This document shows positions 51,845-61,443 of a DNA stretch of 64,000 nucleotides, piece by piece. Numbering within the stretch: the stretch's first letter is position 1; each line of letters starts with the position of its first letter. Under the pieces are notes generated by a model. That model had not been told where the DNA came from. It did not search any database and saw only the letters and a list, made by a program, of their open reading frames with translations. Position numbers and translations under genes: made by a program. Source of the DNA: JAJVID01 sp035714085 (GTDB taxonomy: Bacteria; Acidobacteriota; Blastocatellia; RBC074); NCBI GenBank assembly GCA_035714085.1, contig DASTMP010000358.1, positions 3,575 to 67,574 of the forward strand, in the 5' to 3' direction.

Positions 51845-52124
51845 GCTTTGCCCTGTCAATCTGACCCGCGAAAGTCGGATCATAGTTAAACACCTGTATT
51901 TATTTGCCTCAACAGCTTCACTGGGCCTGGGCGCGTAGTGTTTATTAGACATTATCGGCGCGCTTTGCCCAAAAATGCCGTCGCTTTGTTCACTTATTCG
52001 GCGTGTTGGTAAAGCAAAGCGGCGGCATTACACAGCGTCCCCCATTCAGGAATCGCCAGCGGGTAGGATACGACCTGCCATAACTCATCCGGGGCTGAAT
52101 AGTAATTCAAAATAGGGGATGAAA

Positions 52125-52853
52125 ATGAGTAGACATCTAATTTCTCAACGGGCGCCGCTATCACTGCTGGTAACGATCGTCGCATGTTGCGCATCGCTGA
52201 CAGCCTTAGCCGGCGCGAATCCCGAGCAGGAACCGGCGCAAGGTAATGCGTCCGTGACCGTCAAAAACTTCGGAAAGGTGAACGATCACATTTATCGGGG
52301 CGGGCAACCGAATGCCGATAACTTCCGCCAGTTGGCTGCGATCGGGGTCAAGACCGTTCTTGATTTGCGCGGCGACAGTGAGAGTGACTCCAAAGTTTTG
52401 GCAGAGGAAGCCGGCCTCCGCTACATCAATTTGCCCTTGGCGGACAAACGGTATCCGCAGCCTGACGCCGCCCAGCGATTCCTGGAGATCGTCAACGATC
52501 CATCGACATGGCCCGTTTACGTCCATTGCGAGGGCGGGAGACACCGGACTGGCGCGATGATCGCTGTTTACCGGATAACAAACGACGGGTGGGACATAGA
52601 TCGTACTTATCAAGAAATGAAGGAATATGGCTTTTACACCAGGCTCGGTCATGGTTGCTATCGGGACTATGTCGACGATTATTACCGCAATTGGCAGGAG
52701 CGTCACGAAACTTACATGGCTGCGCGCGCCACACCAGCAAATAGAATGACGCGCTTAACTAAGATGACACGTATGGATACGGTGGCTGGCGTTGTTCAGC
52801 GTCCTATAAAGCGAATCTATAAGGCGCGGCCGATATTTAACAAGAGCCAATAG
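52125..52853 (+). CDS. Exported dual-specificity protein phosphatase-like enzyme
   Basis: GGGG lies 4-7 bases before ATG 52125; an ATG six bases earlier is the alternative. The 242-residue protein has a signal peptide, then a DSP/tyrosine phosphatase domain: VNDHIYRGGQPNADNF, VKTVLDLRGDSE, the P-loop HCEGGRHRTG with Cys135 and Arg141 (CX5R) and a likely general-acid Asp in the ADKRYP loop. The C-terminus is basic (RMTRLTKMTRM). Exported relatives act on extracytoplasmic phosphoesters, phosphoinositides or inositol phosphates. It stands alone between repeats and the third receptor gene. The substrate cannot be read. Confidence 0.88.
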   Translation: MSRHLISQRAPLSLLVTIVACCASLTALAGANPEQEPAQGNASVTVKNFGKVNDHIYRGGQPNADNFRQLAAIGVKTVLDLRGDSESDSKVLAEEAGLRYINLPLADKRYPQPDAAQRFLEIVNDPSTWPVYVHCEGGRHRTGAMIAVYRITNDGWDIDRTYQEMKEYGFYTRLGHGCYRDYVDDYYRNWQERHETYMAARATPANRMTRLTKMTRMDTVAGVVQRPIKRIYKARPIFNKSQ

Positions 52854-53111
52854 CTGTTTTCGGGCTCTACATCATTTTCGAATTCCATGTTCAGGAACCG
52901 CTTGCATCCGCATGGGGCGCCGCTACCGCGACCGTGAGGGAGCGTCTGAACATTCAATCCGTAATCGCTCTAAGTGAAAAATTCGGGGCGCTTATTCATC
53001 GCCCCGGAACCATGACTAAACTCTCAGCAATCAATTCTGGCCTATTTACCGAAGTACGCCGCCCGACGCAATAAACCGATCGAGAGACTCAGGTGGCGGC
53101 TAAAGGGCTTT

Positions 53112-55688
53112 ATGACACATATTTTGTTTTGTGTAGGACTGATCCTGACTCTCACTGTCGCCGCGACGGGACAAACGTCGTACGGTGGCGTTGAAGTGTC
53201 AGGAATCGTCTTGAACACAAGCGAAGAGGTCATTTCCGGAGCCAGAGTAATCCTCCGCAGTAATGATGTGTCGAAGCCGCCAACGACGGTGACCACCGAC
53301 GCCAGAGGCTCATTCCGCTTTTTGCGCGTCGCGTCCGGCGGTTACGAGATTGAGGTGCGAAAAAACTCCTTCAAACCGGCGGTTATTCAATTGACCGTTG
53401 GCGCGCACGCGCCCACACCACTGCGGATAACGTTGGAGATCCCCGATTTGCGGGAAGAAGTCGCGGTGGAAGATCGATCCAGCCAGGTGAATTCCAACAC
53501 TTCGGATAATCTGGACGTCATCAAGCTGGATAGCGACGCGCTGAACAATCTGCCTGTTCTGGGCAATGATGTGATTGGCGCCGTGGCAAATCTGGTTGAC
53601 GCAAGCTCGACCGGATCAGGCGGCGCGACTGTCCTCGTTGATGGCCTTGAAACGACCAGGAAAGTCCCTGCCTCAATGATTCAAGAGGTGCGGATCAATC
53701 AGAACCCTTACTCGGCGGAATTCGCGCGGCCCGGGCGCGGGAGGATTGAGGTGATTACTAAGGCGGGCGCGACGGAATATCACGGCGAACTCGGGTTCAT
53801 CTTTCGCGACTCTCTGCTCGACGCGCGCAACGCCTTTGCGCTTGAGCGCCCGCCGGAGCAGCGACGAATTTATGAAGGCACATTGACCGGCCCCTTAGGC
53901 CGTGGCAAAAAGACGTCGTTCTTTTTCAGTGGCAATCGGGAAGAAGAGGATTTACAGGCGGTGGTGTTTGCCAGGACGCCGACCCAATTGGTTCCCGAGA
54001 ATGTCGCTACGCCGCAACGGCAATCCGAATTTTCATTTCGAGTCAATCATCAAGTCGGCGAGAAAACCACTTACTCAATTCGTTTTGATTTCACCGAAGC
54101 TTCGAGTCGAAATAATGGCGTCGGCGGATTCAATCTTCCGGAGACGGCCGCCAACTCAAGGGACGGCGAGCACCAGATTTTCTTCACCTATCGTCAAATC
54201 ATCTCGCCCCAATTGATCAACGAGCTTACTCTGCGCGCCGGGCATGAATACGGCAGAACGCGTAGCGTCGGGCAGGGCATTCCCAAGCTTATCGTGCAAG
54301 ACGCCTTCACCGGTGGCGGCGGCCAGGCTGATCGGCGGACGACGGAAAATCACGTGCAGTTGAATGAAATCCTTTCCTGGACGAAGGCTAAACATTTTGT
54401 CCGAGTCGGCCTGAATGTTCCTGACATCAGCCGTCGCGGATTTAGTGATGAGACAAACTTCGGGGGAACATTCACCTTCGCGACACTGGATGATTATATG
54501 AACAATCGCCCTTTCTTGTATTCCATCAATCAGGGCGATGGCCACCTGGCGTTTTGGCAGAAGGAATTCGGCTTGTTCGCGCAAGATCAAATTATGGCGC
54601 GGCCAAATTTTTCCGTCGCCTTGGGTTTGCGTTATGACAAACAGAATTTCCTGGGAGACAAGAATAACTTCTCCCCGCGCCTTTCGTTCGCGTACTCGCC
54701 CGATAAGAAACGCAAAACGGTTTTGCGCGGAGGGGCGGGAATTTTTTATGACCGAACCGGCATTGGTCCCATCGCGGATAAATTACGCTTTAACGGGCTG
54801 AGATTGCGCCAGGTGAATATTCTCGATCCGGGTTATCCGGATCCTTTTTCGTCAGGAAGCGCGCTCGCCGATCAGCCCAGCGCCATTTACCGGTTCGCGC
54901 CGGATGTTCGCTCGCCCTATACATTCCAGTTCAATATGGGTGTCGAGCGGCAACTCGCCAAATCACTGACGATAACCGCCAATTACATCAATACGCATGG
55001 CGTCAAACTGTTTCGCTCGCGCGACGTCAACGCGCCGCCGCCGCCCTACCTGCAGCGGCCTGACCCCGCCATCGGCCTATTGCGGGAGTTGGAATCGGCT
55101 GGACGTTCGGAGACGCACGCGCTGGAATTACTATTGCGGGGAAGGATCAGTCGCTTCTTCAATGGGACGATTCAATACACGCTGGGACGAGCCTACAACA
55201 ACACCGGCGGAATCAATTCACGGCCTGCCAATAATTATGATTTGACGGGTGAATGGGCGCGGGCTGATTTCGATGAGCGCCATCGTTTCAACGTGCTGGG
55301 CGCATTCAAGGTGTGGGATTGGTTCGACCTGGGAATGACGGTTGCGCTCGCGTCCGGCCGTCCGTACAGCCTGACGACCGGGCATGATGACAATAACGAT
55401 ACGATTGCTAATGATCGGCCGGACGGAGTGCGCCGCAACAGTTTGCAAGGGCCGGGCGCGGCGACACTCGATCTACGCTGGTCGAAGGAGTTCCATTTGA
55501 AAGCGGCGAAGAAAGGGACGAAGAGAGATGAGGGGCCGGCGGTTACTCTAGGACTCAGCGCTTTCAACGCGCTGAATCGGGTGAATTATACAGGTTATGT
55601 GGGCAATCAGAGCTCGCCTTTTTTCGGATTGCCGGTGGCGGCGCGGCCTGCCCGTCGTGTGCAGCTAAATGTCAATTTCAGCTTTTAG
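53112..55688 (+). CDS. TonB-dependent receptor, Oar-like, third copy
   Basis: The 858-residue protein has a short signal (THILFCVGLILTLTVAATG), a CarboxypepD_reg-like domain (VEVSGIVLNTSEEVISGARV), a reduced plug (VLVDGLETTRKVPASMIQEV, then NQNPYSAEFARPGRGRIEVI) and a barrel ending LNVNFSF. It is about 300 residues shorter than the other two receptors in the window and differs in the plug. A YncE-like propeller gene follows after 92 bases, a pairing that suggests joint function in uptake of one compound. The ligand is unknown. Confidence 0.92.
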   Translation: MTHILFCVGLILTLTVAATGQTSYGGVEVSGIVLNTSEEVISGARVILRSNDVSKPPTTVTTDARGSFRFLRVASGGYEIEVRKNSFKPAVIQLTVGAHAPTPLRITLEIPDLREEVAVEDRSSQVNSNTSDNLDVIKLDSDALNNLPVLGNDVIGAVANLVDASSTGSGGATVLVDGLETTRKVPASMIQEVRINQNPYSAEFARPGRGRIEVITKAGATEYHGELGFIFRDSLLDARNAFALERPPEQRRIYEGTLTGPLGRGKKTSFFFSGNREEEDLQAVVFARTPTQLVPENVATPQRQSEFSFRVNHQVGEKTTYSIRFDFTEASSRNNGVGGFNLPETAANSRDGEHQIFFTYRQIISPQLINELTLRAGHEYGRTRSVGQGIPKLIVQDAFTGGGGQADRRTTENHVQLNEILSWTKAKHFVRVGLNVPDISRRGFSDETNFGGTFTFATLDDYMNNRPFLYSINQGDGHLAFWQKEFGLFAQDQIMARPNFSVALGLRYDKQNFLGDKNNFSPRLSFAYSPDKKRKTVLRGGAGIFYDRTGIGPIADKLRFNGLRLRQVNILDPGYPDPFSSGSALADQPSAIYRFAPDVRSPYTFQFNMGVERQLAKSLTITANYINTHGVKLFRSRDVNAPPPPYLQRPDPAIGLLRELESAGRSETHALELLLRGRISRFFNGTIQYTLGRAYNNTGGINSRPANNYDLTGEWARADFDERHRFNVLGAFKVWDWFDLGMTVALASGRPYSLTTGHDDNNDTIANDRPDGVRRNSLQGPGAATLDLRWSKEFHLKAAKKGTKRDEGPAVTLGLSAFNALNRVNYTGYVGNQSSPFFGLPVAARPARRVQLNVNFSF

Positions 55689-55780
55689 CTGCGGACATGA
55701 AATATGCGCATAGAGAATGATGTCGAAGTTGAAGGTCTGAGATAAGTTGAAATTTTGAACCTGAATAAAAGGAGTAGACA

Positions 55781-56800
55781 ATGCTAAACACGAAATGGGT
55801 TTTGGTCGGGCTCTTTTCCGCCGCGCTGTTGTCTCAAGGCGCGACTAATTACAAAGTGATAGGACGTTACCCGATTCCCGGCGTCGGAGGATTTGATTAT
55901 GTGACGTTGGACGGCGCGGCGCGTCGGCTCTACGTTTCGCATGCGACCCAGGTAGACGTCCTGGACGCGGATAATGGCAAGGTCGTGGGGACAATCCCGG
56001 ACACGCCCGGAGTCCATGGGATCGCGATCGCATCAGATTTCAAGCACGGATTCACCAGCAACGGCCGGGAGCATAAGGTCTCGATGTTCGACCCCGCGAC
56101 GCTAAAGCTCATCAAAAAAATCGATGTCGGTAAGGGGCCGGACGGCATCTACTACGAGCCATCCTCGAAGCGCATTTTCACCAATAATCACGGATCGCAC
56201 GATATCAGCGCGATCGACGCCGCGACCGGCGATGTTATAGGGACGGTGAAAGTGGAGGGCGACGGCGAACAGGCGGTCATCGGGGCTGACGGCCTTATTT
56301 ATGTCAACAGCGAGGAAGCCGCTGAGGTAGTGGCGTTCGATCCGAAATCGCTGGAGGTCAAAAAGCGCTTTCCCATCGGGGTGGCGAAAACCCCGACCGG
56401 TCTTGCTTATGACGCAAAGACGAAACGCTTGTTTATCGGTTGCCGTAATGAACCAAAAATGGTCGTCATGGACGCCGATACAGGGAAGGTAATCAACAGC
56501 TTTCCGATCGGAGCGGGAGTCGACTACGCCAGTTTTGATCCGGAAACCAGTTTGATCTTCTTTTCATGTGGAGATGGAACCTTGAGCATCTATCATGAGA
56601 AGTCAGCGGACAACTACGAGGATGCTGGAGCGGTCAAGACGCTGCCGAGCGCGAAGACGATGGCCTTCGATCCGAAAACAAAGAAGATCTTTCTGCCTGC
56701 GGCCGAATATCAGGAGATCCCTGCGACCGAGCCTGGCAGGCGCCCCCAGCGCAGCGTGAAGCCGGGGACATTTGCTCTTATTGTCGTCGCCAAATCATAG
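55781..56800 (+). CDS. YncE-like exported beta-propeller protein
   Basis: AAAGGAGTAGACA precedes the ATG. The 339-residue protein has a signal peptide (GLFSAALLSQGATNY) and seven-blade propeller repeats of the YVTN type (RRLYVSHATQVDVLDADNGK, KRLFIGCRNEPKMVVMDADT). E. coli YncE binds DNA and is paired with a TonB receptor, YncD; here too a receptor precedes. Surface or periplasmic, non-enzymatic. Convergent with hypF, 25 bases apart. Confidence 0.9.
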   Translation: MLNTKWVLVGLFSAALLSQGATNYKVIGRYPIPGVGGFDYVTLDGAARRLYVSHATQVDVLDADNGKVVGTIPDTPGVHGIAIASDFKHGFTSNGREHKVSMFDPATLKLIKKIDVGKGPDGIYYEPSSKRIFTNNHGSHDISAIDAATGDVIGTVKVEGDGEQAVIGADGLIYVNSEEAAEVVAFDPKSLEVKKRFPIGVAKTPTGLAYDAKTKRLFIGCRNEPKMVVMDADTGKVINSFPIGAGVDYASFDPETSLIFFSCGDGTLSIYHEKSADNYEDAGAVKTLPSAKTMAFDPKTKKIFLPAAEYQEIPATEPGRRPQRSVKPGTFALIVVAKS

Positions 56801-56825
56801 AGGACGCGCGGCGCCGATAAGACCT

Positions 56826-59174
56826 TCACAACGCGGCCCGGATCACAATCGAGCGCGCCGCCGCCACGAGTTGCCCCAGCGCAATGCCGCCGTCGTTGGG
56901 CGGGACGCGTTGATGCCAATAAGGGCGAAAGCCCTCGCTCTGAAGCCGCCGCGCGGCGCGTTCGGTCAGGTACTTGTTCTGAAAACATCCGCCTGAAAGC
57001 GCTACGCGCTCTTCGCCAATGCGACGCGCCACGGCGACAATCATCTCGGCAAGCGTATTGTGAAACTTCGCTGAGATGCGGCTGAGCGGAAGGCGGTCAT
57101 TCACATCGTCTATGATCTCCATTACCATCGGCTGCCAGTCAATCACGAGGGCGGTCTGCTGATTGGCCATCTCCGGCTCGGCGCCTCGCAGGCTGTAAGT
57201 TTCCTCCGTGGGGATCTCGTCCACGGCAAACTCAAGCTCCATCGCAGCCTGCCCTTCAAATCGCGCCTGCTGCCTCAAGTTAGCAACTGCGGCCACAGCG
57301 TCGAAGAGGCGTCCGGCGCTGGAAGTGAGCGGCGAGTTGATCCGTTTCTTCAACATCTGCTTGAGCAGCGACCGTTCCTGCGAAGTGAAGGCCCGCATCG
57401 GCGCCAGACCGTCCATCGTGAATAGCTCGTCGCCGTATATTTCGTAGAGCAGACCGATGGCCGCCCGGCGGGGTTCTCTCACCGCAATCTCACCGCCGGG
57501 CAGCCGGAAGGCGCGAAGGCGGGCGACGCGCTGATAAGAACCGCCGTCCACGCGCAAAAACTCTCCGCCCCAGATCGTCCCGTCGTCTCCGTAACCCGTT
57601 CCATCCCACGCCACGCCCAGCGCCGGCCCTTCGATTTCGTTCTCGGCCATACACGAAACGACATGCGCGAGATGGTGCTGGACGCGATGCGCGGGAAGCC
57701 CCGTCTCCTCGGCGAACTTCGTCGAGAGGTAATCGGGATGGGCGTCGCAGGCCACGGACTCAGGCCGAACTTCGTAAAGGCGCTCGAAGTCGCTGATGAC
57801 CCGCTTGAACGCGTCGAACGCTTGCGACGTTTCGAGGTCGCCGATGTGCTGGCTGACGAAGACCCCGGCGCCGGCGGAGATTGCGACGGCGCTCTTCAGA
57901 TGCGCTCCCGTCGCCAGACACGCGGGGAGCCCCTGCCCAAAATGGACTGGCAGTGGCGCGTAGCCCCGGGCGCGGCGAAGAACCATCTCGCGCCCCATCA
58001 TCACTCGCGCAATCGAATCGTCAACGTGGCGCGCGATCGGGCGGTCGTGAATCAGAAACAGGTCTGCGACGCCGTCGAGCCGCTTCACCGCTTCGCATTC
58101 ATCAATGCAGATCGGCTCATCTGAAAGATTCCCGCTCGTCGCCACAATCGGAAAATCGAGTTCGGCCATCAACAAATGATGCAGCGGCGTGTACGGCAAC
58201 ATCACGCCCAGGTAAGGATTGCCGGGGGCGATTGATTGCTGATGAGTGATTGCGGGCCGCGGATTTGTCTTTATACGCTTGAGCAGGACGATCGGCGATT
58301 CGGGAGAAAGCAGCAATCGTTCTTCGACATCCGAAACATCGCAAACCTCTTTGATCATTTCCAACGACGGGAACATCAACGCGAACGGCTTCTCCTCGCG
58401 CCGCTTTCGATCGCGAAGTCTATTCACGGCCTCACCGCTGCGCGCGTCAACGACCAGGTGAAATCCGCCCAGACCTTTGACGGCGACAACGCGACCTTCG
58501 CGGATCGCGTCAGCCGCCCCGAGCAACGCCTGGCGCCGCGATGATCGAACGCCGCCCTGCTTGTCCCACAGCTCCAGATGCGGGCCGCATTTCGGACAGG
58601 CGTTCGGCTGCGCGTGGAAGCGGCGGTCGAGCGGGTTGGCATACTCCGTCGAGCATTCGTCACACATCACGAACCGCTTCATCGTGGTGTTCGCGCGGTC
58701 GTATGGCAGCGCTTCGATGATGCTGAATCGCGGGCCGCAGTTAGCGCAGTTGGTGAACGGATAAAGATAACGGCGATTGCCGGGATCGAAGACATCCCGC
58801 AGGCAGTCGGGGCAGACGGAGATGTCGGGCAGAACGAGCGCGACCTTTTCGCCGGATTCATCGCTCTCTCTGATCTCAAACGCCGGGTAGCCTTTGGGGT
58901 CAAGGAACGAAGATTCCAGGCTTTGGACGAATGAGCGCGGCGGCTTCTCCTTCTCGATGCGCAGCAGAAAGCTATCAAGCCGCTCCTTGCCGCCTTCGAC
59001 TTCGATGAAGACGCCTTGCGGCGAATTGTTGACCCAGCCGGTCAGCCCGAGCTCCGTCGCCAGCCGGTAGACGAACGGACGAAAGCCGACGCCCTGCACC
59101 GCGCCGCGAATCGCAACGCGCAGACGCAGCGATTCGACATTCGTGATCTCCGCTTGTGAAATATCGTGGCCCAT
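56826..59174 (-). CDS. hypF: Carbamoyltransferase HypF ([NiFe]-hydrogenase maturation)
   Basis: The 782-residue protein has all HypF modules in order: acylphosphatase (RGAVQGVGFRPFVYRLA at the start), two zinc-finger motifs (CPDC with CANC, then CDEC with CPKC), a YrdC-like domain and a Kae1-like carbamoyltransferase domain (HRVQHHLAHVVSCMAENE, VAWDGTGYGDDGTIWGGE). It makes the thiocarbamate on HypE from carbamoyl phosphate, which becomes the cyanide ligand of the hydrogenase iron. No hydrogenase or other hyp gene is in this window, so it is either encoded away from its partners or part of a scattered set. Confidence 0.97.
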   Translation of the reverse strand: MGHDISQAEITNVESLRLRVAIRGAVQGVGFRPFVYRLATELGLTGWVNNSPQGVFIEVEGGKERLDSFLLRIEKEKPPRSFVQSLESSFLDPKGYPAFEIRESDESGEKVALVLPDISVCPDCLRDVFDPGNRRYLYPFTNCANCGPRFSIIEALPYDRANTTMKRFVMCDECSTEYANPLDRRFHAQPNACPKCGPHLELWDKQGGVRSSRRQALLGAADAIREGRVVAVKGLGGFHLVVDARSGEAVNRLRDRKRREEKPFALMFPSLEMIKEVCDVSDVEERLLLSPESPIVLLKRIKTNPRPAITHQQSIAPGNPYLGVMLPYTPLHHLLMAELDFPIVATSGNLSDEPICIDECEAVKRLDGVADLFLIHDRPIARHVDDSIARVMMGREMVLRRARGYAPLPVHFGQGLPACLATGAHLKSAVAISAGAGVFVSQHIGDLETSQAFDAFKRVISDFERLYEVRPESVACDAHPDYLSTKFAEETGLPAHRVQHHLAHVVSCMAENEIEGPALGVAWDGTGYGDDGTIWGGEFLRVDGGSYQRVARLRAFRLPGGEIAVREPRRAAIGLLYEIYGDELFTMDGLAPMRAFTSQERSLLKQMLKKRINSPLTSSAGRLFDAVAAVANLRQQARFEGQAAMELEFAVDEIPTEETYSLRGAEPEMANQQTALVIDWQPMVMEIIDDVNDRLPLSRISAKFHNTLAEMIVAVARRIGEERVALSGGCFQNKYLTERAARRLQSEGFRPYWHQRVPPNDGGIALGQLVAAARSIVIRAAL

Positions 59175-59343
59175 TCTCTACTCCGAAATGCATCCACAAG
59201 GGAAGAATCACAATGTAGCAGGAATAATCTTCGCTCCTCATCGTGTGGCTTTGTGGATGTTTTTCATAATAACCGGGGAGTCGTTCCTTTTAAGAGGAGA
59301 TTATGGGCGGCCTGATTCTGGGGTGAGAATACGCGCCGATATT

Positions 59344-59799
59344 TCACGGGGAAGGCGCCCGCGAATCGGCGAACTGAGCGGGCAGTTCTACTTTATTGAT
59401 GAAGCCAGCCAGTTTCTCGCGAATTTCATCCCGCACTCGGCGGAAGACAGCCAGGCGCGTCGCATCATCGCCTTCGACCGCCGCCGGGTCCTCAAAGCCC
59501 CAATGGATTCGCTCGGTCTTTCCGGGGAAGACCGGACAACTCTCATTGGCATTGTCGCATACGGTGATCACGTAATCGAACTCTTGCCCCGAAAATTCGT
59601 CCGCCGACTTCGAGCGGTGGCCGGAAATATCAATGCCGATCTCCCGCATCACTTGAATCGCCTCAGAACGAACGCTGCCCGGTCTTAGCCCTGCGCTTTC
59701 GACTTCAAAAGCGTCTGCGCCGTCGCGCCGCAGGATGCCTTCGGCCATCTGACTGCGAGCGGAATTTCCGGTGCAAAGAATCAATACTCGTCTCTTCAT
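59344..59799 (-). CDS. arsC: Arsenate reductase, thioredoxin-coupled LMW-phosphatase type
   Basis: The 151-residue protein has the phosphatase P-loop CTGNSARS (Cys9 and Arg15) and two further redox cysteines (Cys81 and Cys88 in VCDNANESCPV), as in Staphylococcus pI258-type ArsC, plus the catalytic Asp in FEDPAA. It reduces arsenate to arsenite using thioredoxin. The start overlaps the aqpS stop (ATGA, 59796-59799) and has AAAGGACTTCCG before it. With AqpS as exit route, arsenite leaves by facilitated diffusion, as known for Sinorhizobium. Confidence 0.95.
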   Translation of the reverse strand: MKRRVLILCTGNSARSQMAEGILRRDGADAFEVESAGLRPGSVRSEAIQVMREIGIDISGHRSKSADEFSGQEFDYVITVCDNANESCPVFPGKTERIHWGFEDPAAVEGDDATRLAVFRRVRDEIREKLAGFINKVELPAQFADSRAPSP

Positions 59800-60569
59800 C
59801 GGAAGTCCTTTCTTTTTGTAAGCGGGCCGTCTGATTTACCTTCGCCTGCGCTCAGGAACGCCGCTTCATCGTGCGGGATGATAACCACACGTGCTTTCTC
59901 GGTTAGCGCCGGCGCAAGCCGGCGGAACAGTAGTGTCGCTGCCGCCGCGCCTATAAGTTGCGCCAGGATGAAGCCTGGAGCATCTGTCGGGCGAATGCCC
60001 GCAAATGTGTTGCTGAATGCGCGCGCGAGCGTCACCGCGGGATTCGCGAACGAAGTTGAGGCCGTGAACCAGTATGCGGCGGTGATGTAAGCGCCTACAG
60101 CAAAGGGCGCGGCGTCAGCGCGCCGCCGCGTCACCCCCCAAATAACGGAGAGAAGCCCAAAGGTCGCGACAAACTCGCTGAACATCTGCGCCGCGCCGCT
60201 TCGCGTGCGGATTGAAACTGAAAAGAGCGGCTCACTGAACATCAGATGAGCCGCGGCAACTCCCAGGAATGCGCCACTAACTTGCGCCGCAATATACACT
60301 GGGACCTCGCGCCACGGAACGCCGCCCTGCGAAGCGTCAGCGAGAGTTACAGCCGGGTTGAAGTGAGCGCCGGAGATGTGGCCGAAAGTAAGAATGAGGG
60401 CGACAAGCGCCGCGCCGGTCGCAAGCGTGTTGGCCAGAAGGGCGATGGCGACATTACCGCCCGAAAGCCTCTCGCCCATTATGCCTGAGCCGATGACGGT
60501 GGCGAGAAGTAAAGCCGTTCCGGTCGCCTCGGAGGCGGCTTTTCGCGTGAGCGTTATATACTCGGCCAT
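59796..60569 (-). CDS. aqpS: Aquaglyceroporin, AqpS-like arsenite channel
   Basis: The 257-residue MIP-family protein has six helices and both NPA boxes (residues 71-73 in AHFNPAVT, and 176-178 in FANPAVT). A tail of about 30 residues follows the last helix. AGGAAGTGACAA precedes the ATG. In ars operons such channels replace ArsB and let arsenite or methylarsenite flow out. Here it is coupled to arsC, which supports that role over glycerol or water flow. No ArsB or Acr3 gene lies in the window. Confidence 0.9.
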   Translation of the reverse strand: MAEYITLTRKAASEATGTALLLATVIGSGIMGERLSGGNVAIALLANTLATGAALVALILTFGHISGAHFNPAVTLADASQGGVPWREVPVYIAAQVSGAFLGVAAAHLMFSEPLFSVSIRTRSGAAQMFSEFVATFGLLSVIWGVTRRRADAAPFAVGAYITAAYWFTASTSFANPAVTLARAFSNTFAGIRPTDAPGFILAQLIGAAAATLLFRRLAPALTEKARVVIIPHDEAAFLSAGEGKSDGPLTKRKDFR

Positions 60570-60955
60570 TTGTCACTTCCTGCCGGACGCGTCTGCACTT
60601 TGAATCGCGCTTTCGGAAAGCACTCGAAGCTCGTGATTTCATCACCGCTCTTTTTGTTCAGAAAGTCGGAAAATGCCCAGCTGCCCTTTCGCGTGCTGGA
60701 ATGAAGCCTCACATCTACCGGTGACTCGCTTTTTACGCGGAGCCGCAGGAAGGTTGCGCCGCCTGAAGATGAGCACTTCTCGGCCTTGTCGCTTACCTCG
60801 ACCACTTCAACGGCGTCTGAGTAGAGTTTCACCTGATCATTTCCACTCTTTGATTTTTCGCCTTCCTTCTGTGCGTAAGACGCGCTTGCCGTAAAGACGT
60901 GCGCCGTCAGTAATAGGGCGGTAAGCGTCGACGCATGGGTAATAAGTCGTCTCAC
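60554..60955 (-). CDS. Small exported protein within the ars operon, unknown function
   Basis: The 133-residue protein has a signal peptide (cleavage near ASA or SYA, residues 25-28), a Lys/Ser-rich start and beta-rich mature part with two Cys residues (EKCSSSGG, FECFPK). Its stop lies 16 bases inside aqpS, so it is cotranscribed with the ars genes. I know of no such exported protein in described ars operons. It may bind a metalloid with its two cysteines, or be an unrelated passenger. Confidence 0.75.
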   Translation of the reverse strand: MRRLITHASTLTALLLTAHVFTASASYAQKEGEKSKSGNDQVKLYSDAVEVVEVSDKAEKCSSSGGATFLRLRVKSESPVDVRLHSSTRKGSWAFSDFLNKKSGDEITSFECFPKARFKVQTRPAGSDKWPSI

Positions 60956-60968
60956 TGGCTTTGCCTCC

Positions 60969-61442
60969 TTAGCTGATTGGGTCGGCCTTCGTGTTTAGTT
61001 TGAGCGTCATAAAGACCGCCGATGAGCAGCGTGGAAGATTCCACTCCGGTGAATTGGCGAGGCGCCTTTCATATTCATAGCGCCTCGCTTCTTTAAAGCC
61101 GAATTTGTTTTGAAAATAATCTCTGGCTGTCGTGGTCAGAAGAACTATTTCGGCGACCCCTGCGCTTGCCGCCCGTTTGAGGAGTTCACGGACGAGCTTA
61201 TTGCCGATCCATTGGCCTTGGTACTCCGAGAGTACGGCGGCGGAGCGAAGAAGCCCAAGCTCCCCATGACTTTCCAGGCCGACGCAGCCGAGAATCTTGC
61301 CCCCGCCGCTCCGCGCAATGAGAAAGCCGCCGAAATGTTCTTCCACCCCGTCGTGAGGGAGGTTTACATGAGAAAGAATCTCAAGCACATCGTCCAAACA
61401 AGCGGGGGAGGCCTTCTCGATGTTAACGAGTTGAGCAGTCAT
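60969..61442 (-). CDS. arsN: GNAT-family N-acetyltransferase, ArsN-like
   Basis: ATG 61442 gives 157 residues and follows the ArsI gene directly; a longer frame runs into that gene and is not credible. The GNAT core is present: GGKILGCVGLESHG, LLRSAAVLSEYQGQWIGNKL with the acetyl-CoA loop, and a C-terminal DYFQNKFGFKEARRYEY. Members of this clade in ars operons (ArsN1/ArsN2) acetylate organoarsenical amino acids such as arsinothricin. The adjacency to arsI supports an organoarsenical role; the substrate is inferred. Confidence 0.85.
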   Translation of the reverse strand: MTAQLVNIEKASPACLDDVLEILSHVNLPHDGVEEHFGGFLIARSGGGKILGCVGLESHGELGLLRSAAVLSEYQGQWIGNKLVRELLKRAASAGVAEIVLLTTTARDYFQNKFGFKEARRYEYERRLANSPEWNLPRCSSAVFMTLKLNTKADPIS

Positions 61443-61443
61443 A

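Noticed and set aside
51994..52194. 66-codon minus-strand frame (ends LYQHAE) before the phosphatase gene
   Set aside because: It overlaps the start and signal region of a well supported plus-strand gene, has no ribosome site seen, and its product is not recognised.
59290..59325. Tiny plus-strand ORF (MGGLILG) after GAGGAG upstream of arsC
   Set aside because: Seven codons with a chance ribosome site; no support for translation or regulation.
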